Source: Methanobacteriaceae archaeon
GTDB taxonomy: Archaea; Methanobacteriota; Methanobacteria; Methanobacteriales; Methanobacteriaceae
DNA: 38,654 nucleotides
NCBI GenBank assembly: GCA_020854915.1
Contig: JAHKLT010000020.1
Location: 1-38,654, forward strand
Direction: 5' to 3'
How positions within the stretch are numbered: the first letter of the stretch is position 1; each line of letters begins with the position of its first letter. The translations under genes and the position numbers were made by a program. Under the pieces are notes generated by a model. The model did not search any database. It was not told where the DNA came from and saw only the letters and a list, made by a program, of their open reading frames with translations. Of the stretch, positions 27,543-37,419 are shown one piece after another.

Positions 27543-29045
27543 CTAAAATGTAAACCCTATTTCATCTAAACTTTTTCGAATTTGCTTTTCTAATTCATCA
27601 GATTTATCAAATAGTTCTCCTAATTCTTTAGTTAATTTATCCATCTTCTCTTCAAATGGTATTCCATCATCTTCTGGATCTTTAAATCCAACATATCTTC
27701 CAGGTGTTAATATATAATCATAATTTCCTATTTCTTCTGTTGTAGCTATTTTACTAAATCCTTTTTCTTCTTCAAGTTTATCATTTTCAAATTCATCAAA
27801 TGCAGTAGCTATTTTTGATATATCTTCATCAGTTAATGTTCTGAGTTTTCTTGATACCATTTCACCTAATTCACGAGCATCAATAAATAATGTTTTTCCT
27901 TTTTGTTTTTTATTTTTATTAATTATCCAAAGACATACTGGAATTCCTGTTGTATAAAATAGTTGGGTAGGTAGTGCAACGATTCCTTCTATTAAATCGT
28001 CTTTTATAATAGCTTCTCTTATTTTTCCTTCACCTGATGTTGTTGATGAAAGTGATCCATTTGCTAGAACTAATCCTAATCTTCCATTTGGTGCTAAATG
28101 TGATATCATGTGTTGTATCCATGCATAGTTTGCATTTCCTTTTGGTGGTATTCCATATTTCCAACGAACGTCATCTTGTAGTTTTTCTTGTCCCCATTTT
28201 TTCATATTAAATGGTGGATTAGCTAGTATATAATCTGCTTTTAAGGTTGGGTGTAAATCATTTAAAAAAGTATCTGCATTATGTTCTCCTAAATTAGATT
28301 CTATTCCACGAATAGCTAAATTCATTTTAGCCATTTTCCAGGTGGTTGGATTTGATTCTTGCCCATAAACTGAAATATCATTGATGTTGCCAGTATGGTT
28401 TTCTAAGAAATTTTTTGATTGAACAAACATTCCTCCACTACCACAACATGGATCGTAAACGCGGCCATTATATGGTTTTATTATTTCAACTAATGTTTTA
28501 ACTACTGATGCAGGTGTGTAAAATTCTCCTGCTTTTTTACCTTCGGTTTCAGCAAACATTGAAAGACAATATTCATAGGTACGCCCAAGAATATCTTTTT
28601 TATCTCCATGTTCAGCCATTTTAACATTAGTAAATAAATCTATAACAGCACCTAATTTTGTTTTATCTAATTCTGGTTTGGAAAAAGTTTTTGGTAAAAT
28701 CCCTTTTAAAGAATTATTTTCTTTTTCAATAGCTCGCATAGCATTATCAATAAAAATTCCATTTTCTTCACTATGTGCATTTTTAGCTATTTCACTCCAA
28801 CGAGCTTCTGAAGGAACATAAAAAATATTTTCTGCTGCATATTCATCCCTATCTTCTTCAAATCCATCTCCTTCTTTAATGAGTTCATCATATCTTTCTT
28901 CAAATTTATCAGAAATATATTTAAGAAAAATTAAACCAAGAACAACATGTTTATATTCTGCTGCATCCATTGATCCTCTTAATTCATCTGCAGCATTCCA
29001 TATTTGCTTTTCAAAACCTATTTCAGCACTATTCTTTTTAACCAT
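27543..29045 (-). CDS. hsdM: type I restriction-modification DNA methyltransferase HsdM
   Basis: 500 aa. The N-terminal helical domain (IWNAADELRGSMDAAEYKHV) is followed by the N6-adenine methyltransferase core: SAM motif DPCCGSGGMF (198-207) and catalytic NPPF (276-279). The C-terminal part contacts HsdS. It is first of the hsdM-hsdS-hsdR order on the minus strand. It appears complete, so with hsdS it should still methylate even though the restriction subunit is broken. Confidence 0.95.
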   Translation of the reverse strand: MVKKNSAEIGFEKQIWNAADELRGSMDAAEYKHVVLGLIFLKYISDKFEERYDELIKEGDGFEEDRDEYAAENIFYVPSEARWSEIAKNAHSEENGIFIDNAMRAIEKENNSLKGILPKTFSKPELDKTKLGAVIDLFTNVKMAEHGDKKDILGRTYEYCLSMFAETEGKKAGEFYTPASVVKTLVEIIKPYNGRVYDPCCGSGGMFVQSKNFLENHTGNINDISVYGQESNPTTWKMAKMNLAIRGIESNLGEHNADTFLNDLHPTLKADYILANPPFNMKKWGQEKLQDDVRWKYGIPPKGNANYAWIQHMISHLAPNGRLGLVLANGSLSSTTSGEGKIREAIIKDDLIEGIVALPTQLFYTTGIPVCLWIINKNKKQKGKTLFIDARELGEMVSRKLRTLTDEDISKIATAFDEFENDKLEEEKGFSKIATTEEIGNYDYILTPGRYVGFKDPEDDGIPFEEKMDKLTKELGELFDKSDELEKQIRKSLDEIGFTF

Positions 29046-29121
29046 TACAACACCAAATTGCTTTTAAGATATAATAATGTTTAAAGTTTATTGTATAAAT
29101 ATTAATTTAAACTAAAATTCC

Positions 29122-29462
29122 AATAATGAAGATAATTCTTATTTAGGTAATCTACCTGATGGCATTAAAATAAACTTTATTCATAAAAATTTTCAAACAT
29201 CCACTCTGAGTGAAAAAAGAAAAGCATCTGCATACATTGATTTAAGTATTGATAAATAAAATTCAAGAAGAATTTATACTCAATTAGATAATGCATCTGT
29301 AGAAGTATTAGTTAATAAAACTGCAATCATTTAAACGATTCTAATGAATCATTGATAGCTTATGAAAAAGCTTTAAATATTAACCCTAATAACAATTCTA
29401 ATATGAAAAAAGAACTTGAAATTCGTTTAAACAAAAGTAATATTAACAGTAATGATTCTTAA
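29122..29462 (+). pseudogene. decayed ORF with a TPR-like end
   Basis: Between hsdM and alaS, one frame runs as SYLGNLPDGIKINFIHKNF, through SEKRKASAYIDLSI, then TAA, then QLDNASVEVLVNKTAII, then TAA. After a frameshift near 29334 it continues as SLIAYEKALNINPNN, a tetratricopeptide-repeat signature, to a final TAA. There is no start codon with a ribosome binding site. It is best read as the tail of a lost TPR protein gene. The rest of 29046-29522 is AT-rich with no other features. Confidence 0.5.
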
Positions 29463-29522
29463 TAAAAGATATTTAAATTAGTTTTTATAATATTTAATTA
29501 TTACATAATTATAGCTGATATT

Positions 29523-32237
29523 ATGACAGAGATATTTACAAGATTAGGGTATAAAAAATTAAAGTGTGAAAAATGTGGTGAGGAATTCTGGTCTATAAAA
29601 GATAGAACTACATGTGGAGATGCTCCATGTGATGAATATAGTTTTATTGGAAATCCTGCAACTTCAAAACCATATAATTTATATGAAATTCAAAATGCTT
29701 TTAAAGAATTTTTCAAAATGGAAGGTCACACAGCAATAGATAGATATCCTGTTTTAGCTAAAAGATGGAGAGATGATGTATTTTTAGTAGGAGCATCAAT
29801 TTATGATTTTCAACCATGGGTCACATCAGGTTTAGTTGAGCCTCCAGCAAATCCTCTTACAATAGCTCAGCCATCTATACGTTTAAATGATGTAGATAAT
29901 GTTGGAAGAACTGGTAGACATATGACTTGTTTTACAATGGGTGCTCACCATGCTTTTAATAAAGAAAATAAAGAAATTTATTGGAAAGATGAAACAATTA
30001 GATTGTGTCATGATTTTATAACAAGTATAGGAATTAATAGTGAAGAAATTACCTTTATAGAATCTTGGTGGAGTGGAGGAGGTAATGCTGGGCCTTGTCT
30101 TGAAGTTTGTGTTCGTGGTGTTGAGCTTGCAACTTTAGTATTTATACAATATAAAACATTAGAAAATGGTGAAAGAGAAGAAATTCCAATTAAAGTTGTT
30201 GATACTGGATATGGTCTTGAAAGATTTGCATGGATATCACAAGGAAGTCCTACTGCTTATGATGCATGTTTTGGACCTGTAATTCAAAAATTAAAAGAAA
30301 TTACAAATATAGAAGTTAATGAAGAGATATTAGGTGAGAATGCTCAAATAGCTGGAATGATGGATATTGAAACTTATGCAGATATTAGATCTCTTAGAGA
30401 AAAAGTAGCTGATAAACTAAATATTAGTTTAGAAGAATTAATCAAAACTACTGAACCAATGGAAGCTATTTATATAATAGCTGATCATACCAGATGTTTA
30501 GCATTTATGTTAGCTGATGGTATAATCCCTTCAAATGTAAAAGAAGGATATTTAGCTCGTTTAGTATTAAGAAGAACTATAAGATTTATGAAAGAATTAG
30601 AAATAAAAGAATCTTTAGTAGATCTTATGAATATTCAAGTTAGTTTCTTAAATCAATTTTATCCTGAGATTAAAGAACAGGAAAAACATATTATGAATGT
30701 TATTTCTCTTGAAGAAGAAAGGTATGAAAGTACAATTCAAAAAGGAGAAAATATTGTAAAGAGAAAAATTAATAAACTTAAAAATGAAGGTATAAAATCT
30801 CTACCTTTAGATGATTTAATTAATTTTTATGATGCTCATGGTATTCCTCCAGAAACAGTAAAGGAAATAGGTGGAGATGATTATGAAGTTAATATTCCTG
30901 ATAATTTCTTTACTTTGGTTGCAAATGAACATGAAAGTGAAAAAGTAGGTAAGAATAAAGAATTTAACTTAAACTATGACAATACAGAACTATTGTTTTA
31001 TGATGATTTCTATAAGAGAAAATTTAATGCTAAGATAATAGACATTATAAAAAAAGATGGTTCATTAAGTATTATATTAGATAAAACTGTTTTCTACCCA
31101 GAAGGAGGGGGCCAACCTTCAGATATTGGTAAAATTTCTATTGATGATAAAGAATTTAAAATTACTTATGCAGAAAAAGTCAACAATATTGTATTACATA
31201 AATTAGACTCTGATGAAAACATTTCAGAGAACGTTTTAAATGAAATTATAGGTAAAGAAATTAATGGTGAAATTGATTGGAATCGTAGAATCACATTAGC
31301 TCGCCATCATACTGCAACACATTTAATTGTAGCTGCAGCTAAAAAAGTTTTAGGAAATCATGTTTGGCAAGCTGGAGCTCAAAAAGGTATTTTACACTCA
31401 CGTATTGATTTGTCACATTATAAACGTATAAGTCAAAATGAAATCAATGAAATAGAAAAAATAGCTAACTCTTATGTTATGGATAATATTCCAGTTAATA
31501 CTAGTTGGCTTTCAAGAGATGAAGCAGAGAAAAAATATGGTTTAAGCTTGTATCAAGGTGGAGTTGTTCCAGGTAGTGAAATAAGAGTTATAAACATTCC
31601 AGAAATTGATACTCAAGCTTGTGCTGGAACACATATTCCTCAAACTGGGAATATTGGAATGATAAAAATTAATAAAACAGAGAGAGTACAAGATGGTGTT
31701 GAAAGAATTGATTTTTCAGCTGGTTTATCTGCAGTTCAATCAATGCAAGAGAATAATGAGTTTTTATTAAATAGCTCAGATATCTTTAAGGTTACACCTG
31801 ATAAGTTAGAGAAAACTTGTGATAGATTTTTCAATGAATGGAAACATCAAAAAAATGAAATTGATAAATTAAAATCAGAAATAGCTAGTTTAAAAATTAA
31901 TAGTATCTCTGATAATGTTATATTGGTCAATGATTTAAAAGTTATTAAAGAAGTTTTTGATGGAGACTTTAAAGAACTTCAAAAAATAGCTACTGATTTT
32001 ACAGATAATGAAAAAGCTGATATAGTTTTAATTGGAAATAATGATGGTAAAATATTAGGTTCTGCATCTAAAAAAGCTATGGATTCTGGAATTAAAATTA
32101 ATGAAATTATTAAAGAATCTTCAGGTATTTTAGGTGGAGGTGGTGGTGGAAGACCAAACCTTGCACAAGGTGCTGGACCTAAAAAAGATAAAATCCATGA
32201 TGCAATAGATTCTGCTTTTAATTCTATAGGTGGTTAA
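29523..32237 (+). CDS. alaS: alanyl-tRNA synthetase (archaeal type)
   Basis: 904 aa. The archaeal N-terminal extension with paired cysteines (CEKCGEEFW) is present. Class II motifs are recognisable in FFKMEGHTAIDRYPVLAKRW and in GNAGPCLEVCVRGVELATLV. The editing domain has zinc ligands in HHTATH (His596, His600) and in CAGTH (Cys700, His704). The C-terminal DHHA1 domain ends with GGGGGGRPNLAQGAG. It charges tRNA-Ala and clears Ser and Gly mischarging. The stop lies within 2 nt of the TTG start of thiI, so the pair is coupled. Confidence 0.97.
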   Translation: MTEIFTRLGYKKLKCEKCGEEFWSIKDRTTCGDAPCDEYSFIGNPATSKPYNLYEIQNAFKEFFKMEGHTAIDRYPVLAKRWRDDVFLVGASIYDFQPWVTSGLVEPPANPLTIAQPSIRLNDVDNVGRTGRHMTCFTMGAHHAFNKENKEIYWKDETIRLCHDFITSIGINSEEITFIESWWSGGGNAGPCLEVCVRGVELATLVFIQYKTLENGEREEIPIKVVDTGYGLERFAWISQGSPTAYDACFGPVIQKLKEITNIEVNEEILGENAQIAGMMDIETYADIRSLREKVADKLNISLEELIKTTEPMEAIYIIADHTRCLAFMLADGIIPSNVKEGYLARLVLRRTIRFMKELEIKESLVDLMNIQVSFLNQFYPEIKEQEKHIMNVISLEEERYESTIQKGENIVKRKINKLKNEGIKSLPLDDLINFYDAHGIPPETVKEIGGDDYEVNIPDNFFTLVANEHESEKVGKNKEFNLNYDNTELLFYDDFYKRKFNAKIIDIIKKDGSLSIILDKTVFYPEGGGQPSDIGKISIDDKEFKITYAEKVNNIVLHKLDSDENISENVLNEIIGKEINGEIDWNRRITLARHHTATHLIVAAAKKVLGNHVWQAGAQKGILHSRIDLSHYKRISQNEINEIEKIANSYVMDNIPVNTSWLSRDEAEKKYGLSLYQGGVVPGSEIRVINIPEIDTQACAGTHIPQTGNIGMIKINKTERVQDGVERIDFSAGLSAVQSMQENNEFLLNSSDIFKVTPDKLEKTCDRFFNEWKHQKNEIDKLKSEIASLKINSISDNVILVNDLKVIKEVFDGDFKELQKIATDFTDNEKADIVLIGNNDGKILGSASKKAMDSGIKINEIIKESSGILGGGGGGRPNLAQGAGPKKDKIHDAIDSAFNSIGG

Positions 32238-32238
32238 A

Positions 32239-33384
32239 TTGGAACACCAACTTATAATTGCACGCTATGGAGAAATTGGTCTTAAAAGTCCTAAAATACG
32301 TTCTAAATTTGAAAGAAAATTAGTATCTAATATAAAAGAATCTTTTGATTGTGAAATAGATAGAAATCAAGGAAGGATTTATATCTTTCCTAAAAATTTT
32401 GATGAAGCTATATCTAAATTAGATAAGATATTTGGAATTGTTTCTTACTCTCCAGCTATTGTATGTGATACTGATTTTGAAGATATTGAAGAAAAATTAT
32501 CTAATTATGTAGATAAATTATCCCAAAAAGATTTAATAAATAGTAAAACAAGATTTGCAATTCGTTGTAGGAGAGTAGGAGAACATGATTTTTCTTCACA
32601 AGAGTTAGCAGCATACTGTGGCTCTGTTGTTGTATCTAAATTATCTTGTCCTGTAGATTTAACAAATCCTGAGTTTATAATTTATGTTGAAGTTAGAGAT
32701 AATGAAACATATATTTTCCATGAAAAAATTCCAGGTCCAGGAGGACTTCCTTTAGGAACACAGGGAAAAGTAATATCTCTTTTATCTAGTGGTATAGATT
32801 CACCAGTATCTACTTATTTAATGATGAAACGTGGATGCGAAATTATAGCATTGCATTTTGATAATGAACCTTATACAACAAATAAAGTTCGTGACAATTA
32901 TGAAGAATTAGTTGATGCATTAAATGTTTATTCTTCAGGTTCTCCTATTGAAAAAAAAATTGTAAAATATGGTGATTATTTAAAAAAATGTAAGAATGAT
33001 GCACCTGAGAAGATGACATGTGTTTTATGTAAATCCGGAATGTATAAAACTGCTTCAGAACTTGCAAAAGAAATTGGAGCTCAAGCTATTGTTGATGGTA
33101 GTAGTGTTGGACAAGTTGCATCACAAACATTACAAAATATTTTATCTACACGAATAGGTGTTGAAATGCCTATTTTAAGTCCATTAATAGGATTAGATAA
33201 AAGAGAAATTGAAAAAATTGCAAGCAAAATTGGAACTTTTGAAATATCAAAAAAAGATGATGGTGGATGTAAGGCTGTTCCTAAATACCCTGAAACAAAA
33301 GCTGAAATCTCAAGAGTTTTAGATGCACAAGAAAATATGAATCAAAAAGAAGAAATTGAAAAAATTTTAAAAAAAATAATTTAG
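32239..33384 (+). CDS. thiI: tRNA 4-thiouridine synthase ThiI
   Basis: 381 aa. The ferredoxin-like plus THUMP domain (IIARYGEIGLKSPKIRSKFE, then RFAIRCRRVGEHDFSSQE) leads to a PP-loop AANH domain with SSGIDSPVSTYLM. CVLCKSGMY and DGSSVGQVASQTLQN are also conserved. There is no C-terminal rhodanese domain, as usual in archaea. It adenylates U8 of tRNA for sulfur insertion. TTG at 32239 is preferred because AGGTGG lies 5 nt upstream; a GTG at 32230 would overlap alaS and has no site. It is co-transcribed with alaS. Confidence 0.9.
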   Translation: MEHQLIIARYGEIGLKSPKIRSKFERKLVSNIKESFDCEIDRNQGRIYIFPKNFDEAISKLDKIFGIVSYSPAIVCDTDFEDIEEKLSNYVDKLSQKDLINSKTRFAIRCRRVGEHDFSSQELAAYCGSVVVSKLSCPVDLTNPEFIIYVEVRDNETYIFHEKIPGPGGLPLGTQGKVISLLSSGIDSPVSTYLMMKRGCEIIALHFDNEPYTTNKVRDNYEELVDALNVYSSGSPIEKKIVKYGDYLKKCKNDAPEKMTCVLCKSGMYKTASELAKEIGAQAIVDGSSVGQVASQTLQNILSTRIGVEMPILSPLIGLDKREIEKIASKIGTFEISKKDDGGCKAVPKYPETKAEISRVLDAQENMNQKEEIEKILKKII

Positions 33385-33515
33385 AGTATTGATGAAAATA
33401 TATATATTAAAAAAATTATAAAAATAATTAATAATAATTTAATTTATTATTTAAAATTAAAACTTGATTATTTTAATAATCTAATCAATTAAGATACTTA
33501 TTTAGAGGTGTATAA

Positions 33516-34610
33516 ATGAAAACAACTGTAAGTGTAATTAAAGCTGATATTGGAAGTGTTTCTGGTCATTGTATTGCTCACCCAGAATTAATGGAAATTT
33601 GTGATGATATTTTAAACGAAGCTTTAGAATCATCTATATTAGAAGATTATTATGTGACTCGTTGTGGTGACGATATTGATTTAATAATGACTCATAAAAG
33701 AGGCGAAGAAGACGAAGAAGTTCATAAAACAGCATATGATGCTTTCATGAAAGCTACTGAAAGAGCAAGAGAATTAAAATTATATGGTGCAGGTCAAGAT
33801 CTATTATCTGATACATTCTCTGGAAACATAAAAGGTATGGGACCAGGTTGTGCAGAAATGGAATTTAAAGAAAGACCAAGTGATCCTGTGATTGTATATT
33901 GTTGTGATAAAACTGAACCAGGAGCATTTAACTTACCTATTTATAAAATATTTGCTGATCCATTTAATACCTCTGGACTTGTGATTGACCCAAATTTACA
34001 TGATGGATTTAAATTTGAAGTATTTGATGTTATGGAACACAAAAAAGTTATTTTAGATTGTCCTGAAGAAATGTATGATTTACTTGCACTTATTGGATCT
34101 ACTGGAAGATATGTTATTAAAAGAGTCTTTAAAAAGAATGGAGAAATAGCTGCATCAATAAGTACTGAAAGATTAAATTTAATGGCTGGAGAATATATTG
34201 GTAAAGATGATCCAGTAGCTGTTGTAAGAGCTCAATCAGGATTTCCTGCAGCAGGTGAATGTGTAGAACCATTTGCATTCCCTCATTTAGTAAGTGGTTG
34301 GATGAGAGGATCTCATAATGGTCCTATGATGCCAACTTCTGAAAATGAAGCAAATCCAATCAGATTTGATGGACCTCCAAGAATCATTGGTTTAGGTTTC
34401 CAAGTAACTGATGCAAAATTAGTTGGACCAGTTGATATCTTTGATGATCCTGCCTTTGACCAAACAAGAGAAGAAGCATCAAAAATAGCTACTTATATCA
34501 GAAGACATGGTCCATTCGAACCTCACAGATTACCATCAGAAGAAATGGAATACACTTCACTTCCTGGTGTTATGGAAAAACTTGAAAAAAGGTTTGAAGA
34601 TATGAATTAA
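33516..34610 (+). CDS. fbp: class V fructose-1,6-bisphosphate aldolase/phosphatase
   Basis: 364 aa, the full family length. The N-terminus MKTTVSVIKADIGSVSGHC includes metal-binding residues and the conserved HPELM. The EYIGKDDP block gives Tyr227 and Lys230, spaced as the Tyr and Schiff-base Lys of the family, with Asp231 and Asp232. This bifunctional enzyme joins triose phosphates and removes the 1-phosphate, making gluconeogenesis one-way. AGAGGTG lies 7 nt before the ATG. It is followed by a hairpin terminator and so probably stands alone. Confidence 0.96.
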   Translation: MKTTVSVIKADIGSVSGHCIAHPELMEICDDILNEALESSILEDYYVTRCGDDIDLIMTHKRGEEDEEVHKTAYDAFMKATERARELKLYGAGQDLLSDTFSGNIKGMGPGCAEMEFKERPSDPVIVYCCDKTEPGAFNLPIYKIFADPFNTSGLVIDPNLHDGFKFEVFDVMEHKKVILDCPEEMYDLLALIGSTGRYVIKRVFKKNGEIAASISTERLNLMAGEYIGKDDPVAVVRAQSGFPAAGECVEPFAFPHLVSGWMRGSHNGPMMPTSENEANPIRFDGPPRIIGLGFQVTDAKLVGPVDIFDDPAFDQTREEASKIATYIRRHGPFEPHRLPSEEMEYTSLPGVMEKLEKRFEDMN

Positions 34611-34614
34611 TTAG

Positions 34615-34660
34615 AAGGTTTTTACCTTTTTATCTTTTTATTAAAATTTTTTTTTGCTAA
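34615..34660 (+). terminator. hairpin and T-run terminator after fbp
   Basis: AAGGT (34615-34619) pairs with ACCTT (34624-34628) around a T4 loop, followed by T-rich runs including TCTTTTTATT and a run of nine T. This looks like an intrinsic terminator. Confidence 0.55.
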
Positions 34661-34734
34661 AACAATATTTATTAAAAATTTTTTATATTTTTCTTTAAAA
34701 AATATAATAATATTTTTTTATTTTTGTGATTAAT

Positions 34735-35859
34735 ATGTCGTTTTTATCATTAATTTTTAAAAATCCATTTAGAAATAAAAGTAGAGCCCTACTTTCTATT
34801 ATAGGAATTGGTATTGGGATAGCTACAATAGTTGCACTTGGGGCTATTACTGATGGATTAATATCTAGTGCAGAAGATACATTGCACGCAGGTGGATCTG
34901 ATTTCACTGTTTCAAGTAAAGAACAAGATAGCTCTAATATGGGTTCTTTTGGTTCTGCAAGTTTTAATGAAACATGGAGAGATAAGATAGCAAATGAGTC
35001 GAATATAGAATGGGCAGCTGGAGTATATGTTGGAAATGTAGTAACAAAAGATGATCCATTTTTTATAATGATTGGTTTAAATAAAGAGCATTATAATATG
35101 GTTGATTTAAAAATTGTTGAAGGTCATGAAAACACTGCAGAAAATGAAATAATTATTGGTAAATTAGCTTCAGATACTATTAATAAAACTACAGGAGATA
35201 CTATTGAATTAGATGACAAAGAATACAAAATAAGTGGTGTTTATGAAACAGGGAATTCTAATATGGATATGGGAGCTATAACTACCTTATCAACTGTTCA
35301 AAATTTGATGGATGATGAAGGTAACATTACATCTATTTATGTGAAAGTTAATAAAGATGCTGATGTTGATGAAATAACAGAAAACATAGACAAAAAATAC
35401 GGTGATAATCTCACTACAATTGCTTCTCTTTCAGATATTGAAATGGTTGGAGAAATGGTTGATATGCTTAATGGTGCATCATGGGCAATTTCACTTTTAG
35501 CAATAATTATAGGAGGAATTGGTATTATAAATACTATGCTTATGTCTGTATTCGAAAGAATAAGAGAAATTGGTGTTTTAAAAGCAGTAGGTTGGTCTAG
35601 TAAAAGAATTCTTATAATGATCATAGGAGAATCTGTTGTTATCACACTAACTGCAGGAGTTATTGGATCGATTGTAGGTTTTATTGGAGTTGAAGCATTA
35701 ACATATTTCAATTTAATGCCTGGAGTGACACCAGTTTATACCGTATGGACCTTTTTAAAAGCATTTATTGTAGCATTGATAGTTGGAATTGTTGGTGGAA
35801 TTTATCCTGCAATAAAAGCTACGAAATTACCTCCAACAGAAGCATTAAGATATGAATAA
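34735..35859 (+). CDS. MacB/FtsX-type ABC transporter permease
   Basis: 374 aa. One N-terminal membrane helix (about 17-40) precedes a large extracytoplasmic MacB-PCD domain (about 45-240). Three C-terminal helices follow (near LAIIIGGIGIINTMLMSVF, SVVITLTAGVIGSIVGFIG and FLKAFIVALIVGIVGG), with VFERIREIGVLKAVGWSS as the FtsX coupling motif. The ATPase gene is 14 bp downstream. The pair likely acts as a mechanotransmitter or exporter of a lipid or peptide, substrate unknown. ATG 34735 has GTGAT 4 nt upstream; the frame begins at GTG 34726. Confidence 0.9.
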   Translation: MSFLSLIFKNPFRNKSRALLSIIGIGIGIATIVALGAITDGLISSAEDTLHAGGSDFTVSSKEQDSSNMGSFGSASFNETWRDKIANESNIEWAAGVYVGNVVTKDDPFFIMIGLNKEHYNMVDLKIVEGHENTAENEIIIGKLASDTINKTTGDTIELDDKEYKISGVYETGNSNMDMGAITTLSTVQNLMDDEGNITSIYVKVNKDADVDEITENIDKKYGDNLTTIASLSDIEMVGEMVDMLNGASWAISLLAIIIGGIGIINTMLMSVFERIREIGVLKAVGWSSKRILIMIIGESVVITLTAGVIGSIVGFIGVEALTYFNLMPGVTPVYTVWTFLKAFIVALIVGIVGGIYPAIKATKLPPTEALRYE

Positions 35860-35873
35860 TAAAGGTTATTAAA

Positions 35874-36575
35874 ATGGAAAACATTGCTCAAATAAGAAAT
35901 CTTAAAAAAAGCTATGAAAATGGAAACATAAAAGCTTTAAATGGAATTGATTTAGATATAAAAAGAGGAGAATTTGTATCAATAATTGGGCCTTCTGGAT
36001 CTGGGAAATCAACACTTTTAAATATGCTTGGAGCATTAGATATACCAGATAGTGGTGAAATAAAAGTTGCAGATTATGATTTAACTAAAAATAAAAATTT
36101 AAATGAATTTAGAGGGAAAAAAATAGGATTTATATTCCAATTACATAACTTAATCCCTAATATATCTGCTTGTGAAAATGTAGAAATTCCAATGTTTGCA
36201 CAAAAAATCTCATCAAAAGAAATGCGAAATAAATCATTAAGCTTACTTGAAATAGTTGGTCTAAAAGATAAAGCAGAAATGCTACCAAATAAATTATCTG
36301 GAGGAGAAAGACAAAGAGTAGCTATTGCAAGAGCTCTTGCAAACAATCCTTCAATAATTCTTGCTGATGAACCAACAGGTTCCTTAGACTCAAAAACAAG
36401 CAATAAAATTTTAAAACAATTAACAAGATTACATGAAGAAGAAAATGTTACATTAATCATAGTAACTCATGATATGAATGTAGCTAAGTTAGCTGATAGA
36501 GTAATAGAAGTTTTAGATGGAAAAATATTAAGTAAAAATGATGATTCGCTTTTAGACAGTGAAATAAGTATCTAA
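35874..36575 (+). CDS. ABC transporter ATP-binding protein (MacB/LolD type)
   Basis: 233 aa. Walker A is GPSGSGKS (39-46), the Q-loop lies in FIFQLHNLIPN, the signature is LSGGERQRVAIARAL (141-155) and Walker B is ILADEPTGSLD (162-172), followed by the H-loop in IVTHD. The LIP insertion after the Q-loop and the family LDSKT sequence are those of the LolD/MacB group. It drives the permease encoded just upstream. Its stop overlaps the convergent DUF357 gene by 4 bp. Confidence 0.94.
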   Translation: MENIAQIRNLKKSYENGNIKALNGIDLDIKRGEFVSIIGPSGSGKSTLLNMLGALDIPDSGEIKVADYDLTKNKNLNEFRGKKIGFIFQLHNLIPNISACENVEIPMFAQKISSKEMRNKSLSLLEIVGLKDKAEMLPNKLSGGERQRVAIARALANNPSIILADEPTGSLDSKTSNKILKQLTRLHEEENVTLIIVTHDMNVAKLADRVIEVLDGKILSKNDDSLLDSEISI

Positions 36576-36805
36576 ATTAACTCATGAATCATACGAAGAG
36601 CATCAAGTAAACCATGACTATATTCAATACATCCAAATGCAGTTCTAAGTTCATTTTTCTCTAAATAATACTTAGAATCATTCATATAGTCAAGTGCTCT
36701 TTTATAAATTTCTATTTCTTTTTCATTAAACTTTACGTTTTCAAGTTCTTTTAAATTTCTTTCTAATTTTTCAATATCAATAGCTATTTTTTCATTATAT
36801 TCCAT
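36572..36805 (-). CDS. DUF357 family protein
   Basis: 77 aa, all helical. KRALDYMNDSKYYLEKNEL and AFGCIEYSHGLLDALRMI are the family features of this small archaeal domain, whose function is unknown. Its start lies 12 bp after the stop of the phosphatidyltransferase gene, so the two are probably co-transcribed. Confidence 0.85.
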   Translation of the reverse strand: MEYNEKIAIDIEKLERNLKELENVKFNEKEIEIYKRALDYMNDSKYYLEKNELRTAFGCIEYSHGLLDALRMIHELI

Positions 36806-36817
36806 ATTTAAATTCCC

Positions 36818-37384
36818 TTAATTTATATTCTTATAAACATAATAAATTCTCTGTGCAACAGTTAAATAAGATAAAATTACTAAAATTATCATAATATATT
36901 CAAAATATATTGGACTTGTGAAAAATGTTATTACTGAAGCTAAAACAATAACCAATAATCTAACAGCTCTTTCAGCTATCCCAACATTAGCAACAACACC
37001 ATATGTATCTGCTCTTGCTCTAACATAGCTAACAGTTATTGCTGAGTGAACAAGTAAAATTCCAGTAAACCATGTACAATATCCACCTAAAACCAATCCA
37101 ATAATCACTATTGCATCTGAAAAGCGATCCATAGTAGAATCTAGAAATGCTCCAAATTCCGTGGATTTTCCATGATATCTAGCTACAGCACCATCAATAA
37201 CATCAAAAAATCCACTAAACAATATAACAATGGCTCCTAAAATTAAAAAACCTTCAGCATAAAAATAAGCTGATAATAAAGCTATAAATGGAGAAATTAA
37301 TGTTAATATGTTTGGATTAATTTTTAATACTTTAGCTAAGGGATTTAAAATTTTTGTTAAAGTTGGTCTTAAAAAATCAAGCAT
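36818..37384 (-). CDS. CDP-alcohol phosphatidyltransferase (archaetidylinositol-phosphate synthase-like)
   Basis: 188 aa, five or six membrane helices. The complete active-site motif is visible: Asp61, Asp64, Gly65, Ala68, Arg69, Gly78, Asp82 and Asp86 (DVIDGAVARY then GAFLDSTMDRFSDA). It transfers an archaetidyl group from CDP-archaeol to a polar alcohol. By resemblance and size I favour archaetidylinositol-phosphate synthase, the step that gives methanogen inositol lipids, but serine or glycerol phosphate as acceptor cannot be excluded. It is divergent from the tsaC gene with only 35 bp between starts. Confidence 0.8.
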   Translation of the reverse strand: MLDFLRPTLTKILNPLAKVLKINPNILTLISPFIALLSAYFYAEGFLILGAIVILFSGFFDVIDGAVARYHGKSTEFGAFLDSTMDRFSDAIVIIGLVLGGYCTWFTGILLVHSAITVSYVRARADTYGVVANVGIAERAVRLLVIVLASVITFFTSPIYFEYIMIILVILSYLTVAQRIYYVYKNIN

Positions 37385-37419
37385 AATCTTATTATTATTT
37401 ATGAATATATATAATTTTA

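Noticed and set aside
33385-33515. Possible C/D box RNA (TGATGA-like sequence after thiI)
   Set aside because: No D box (CTGA) or C'/D' pair at proper spacing could be found.
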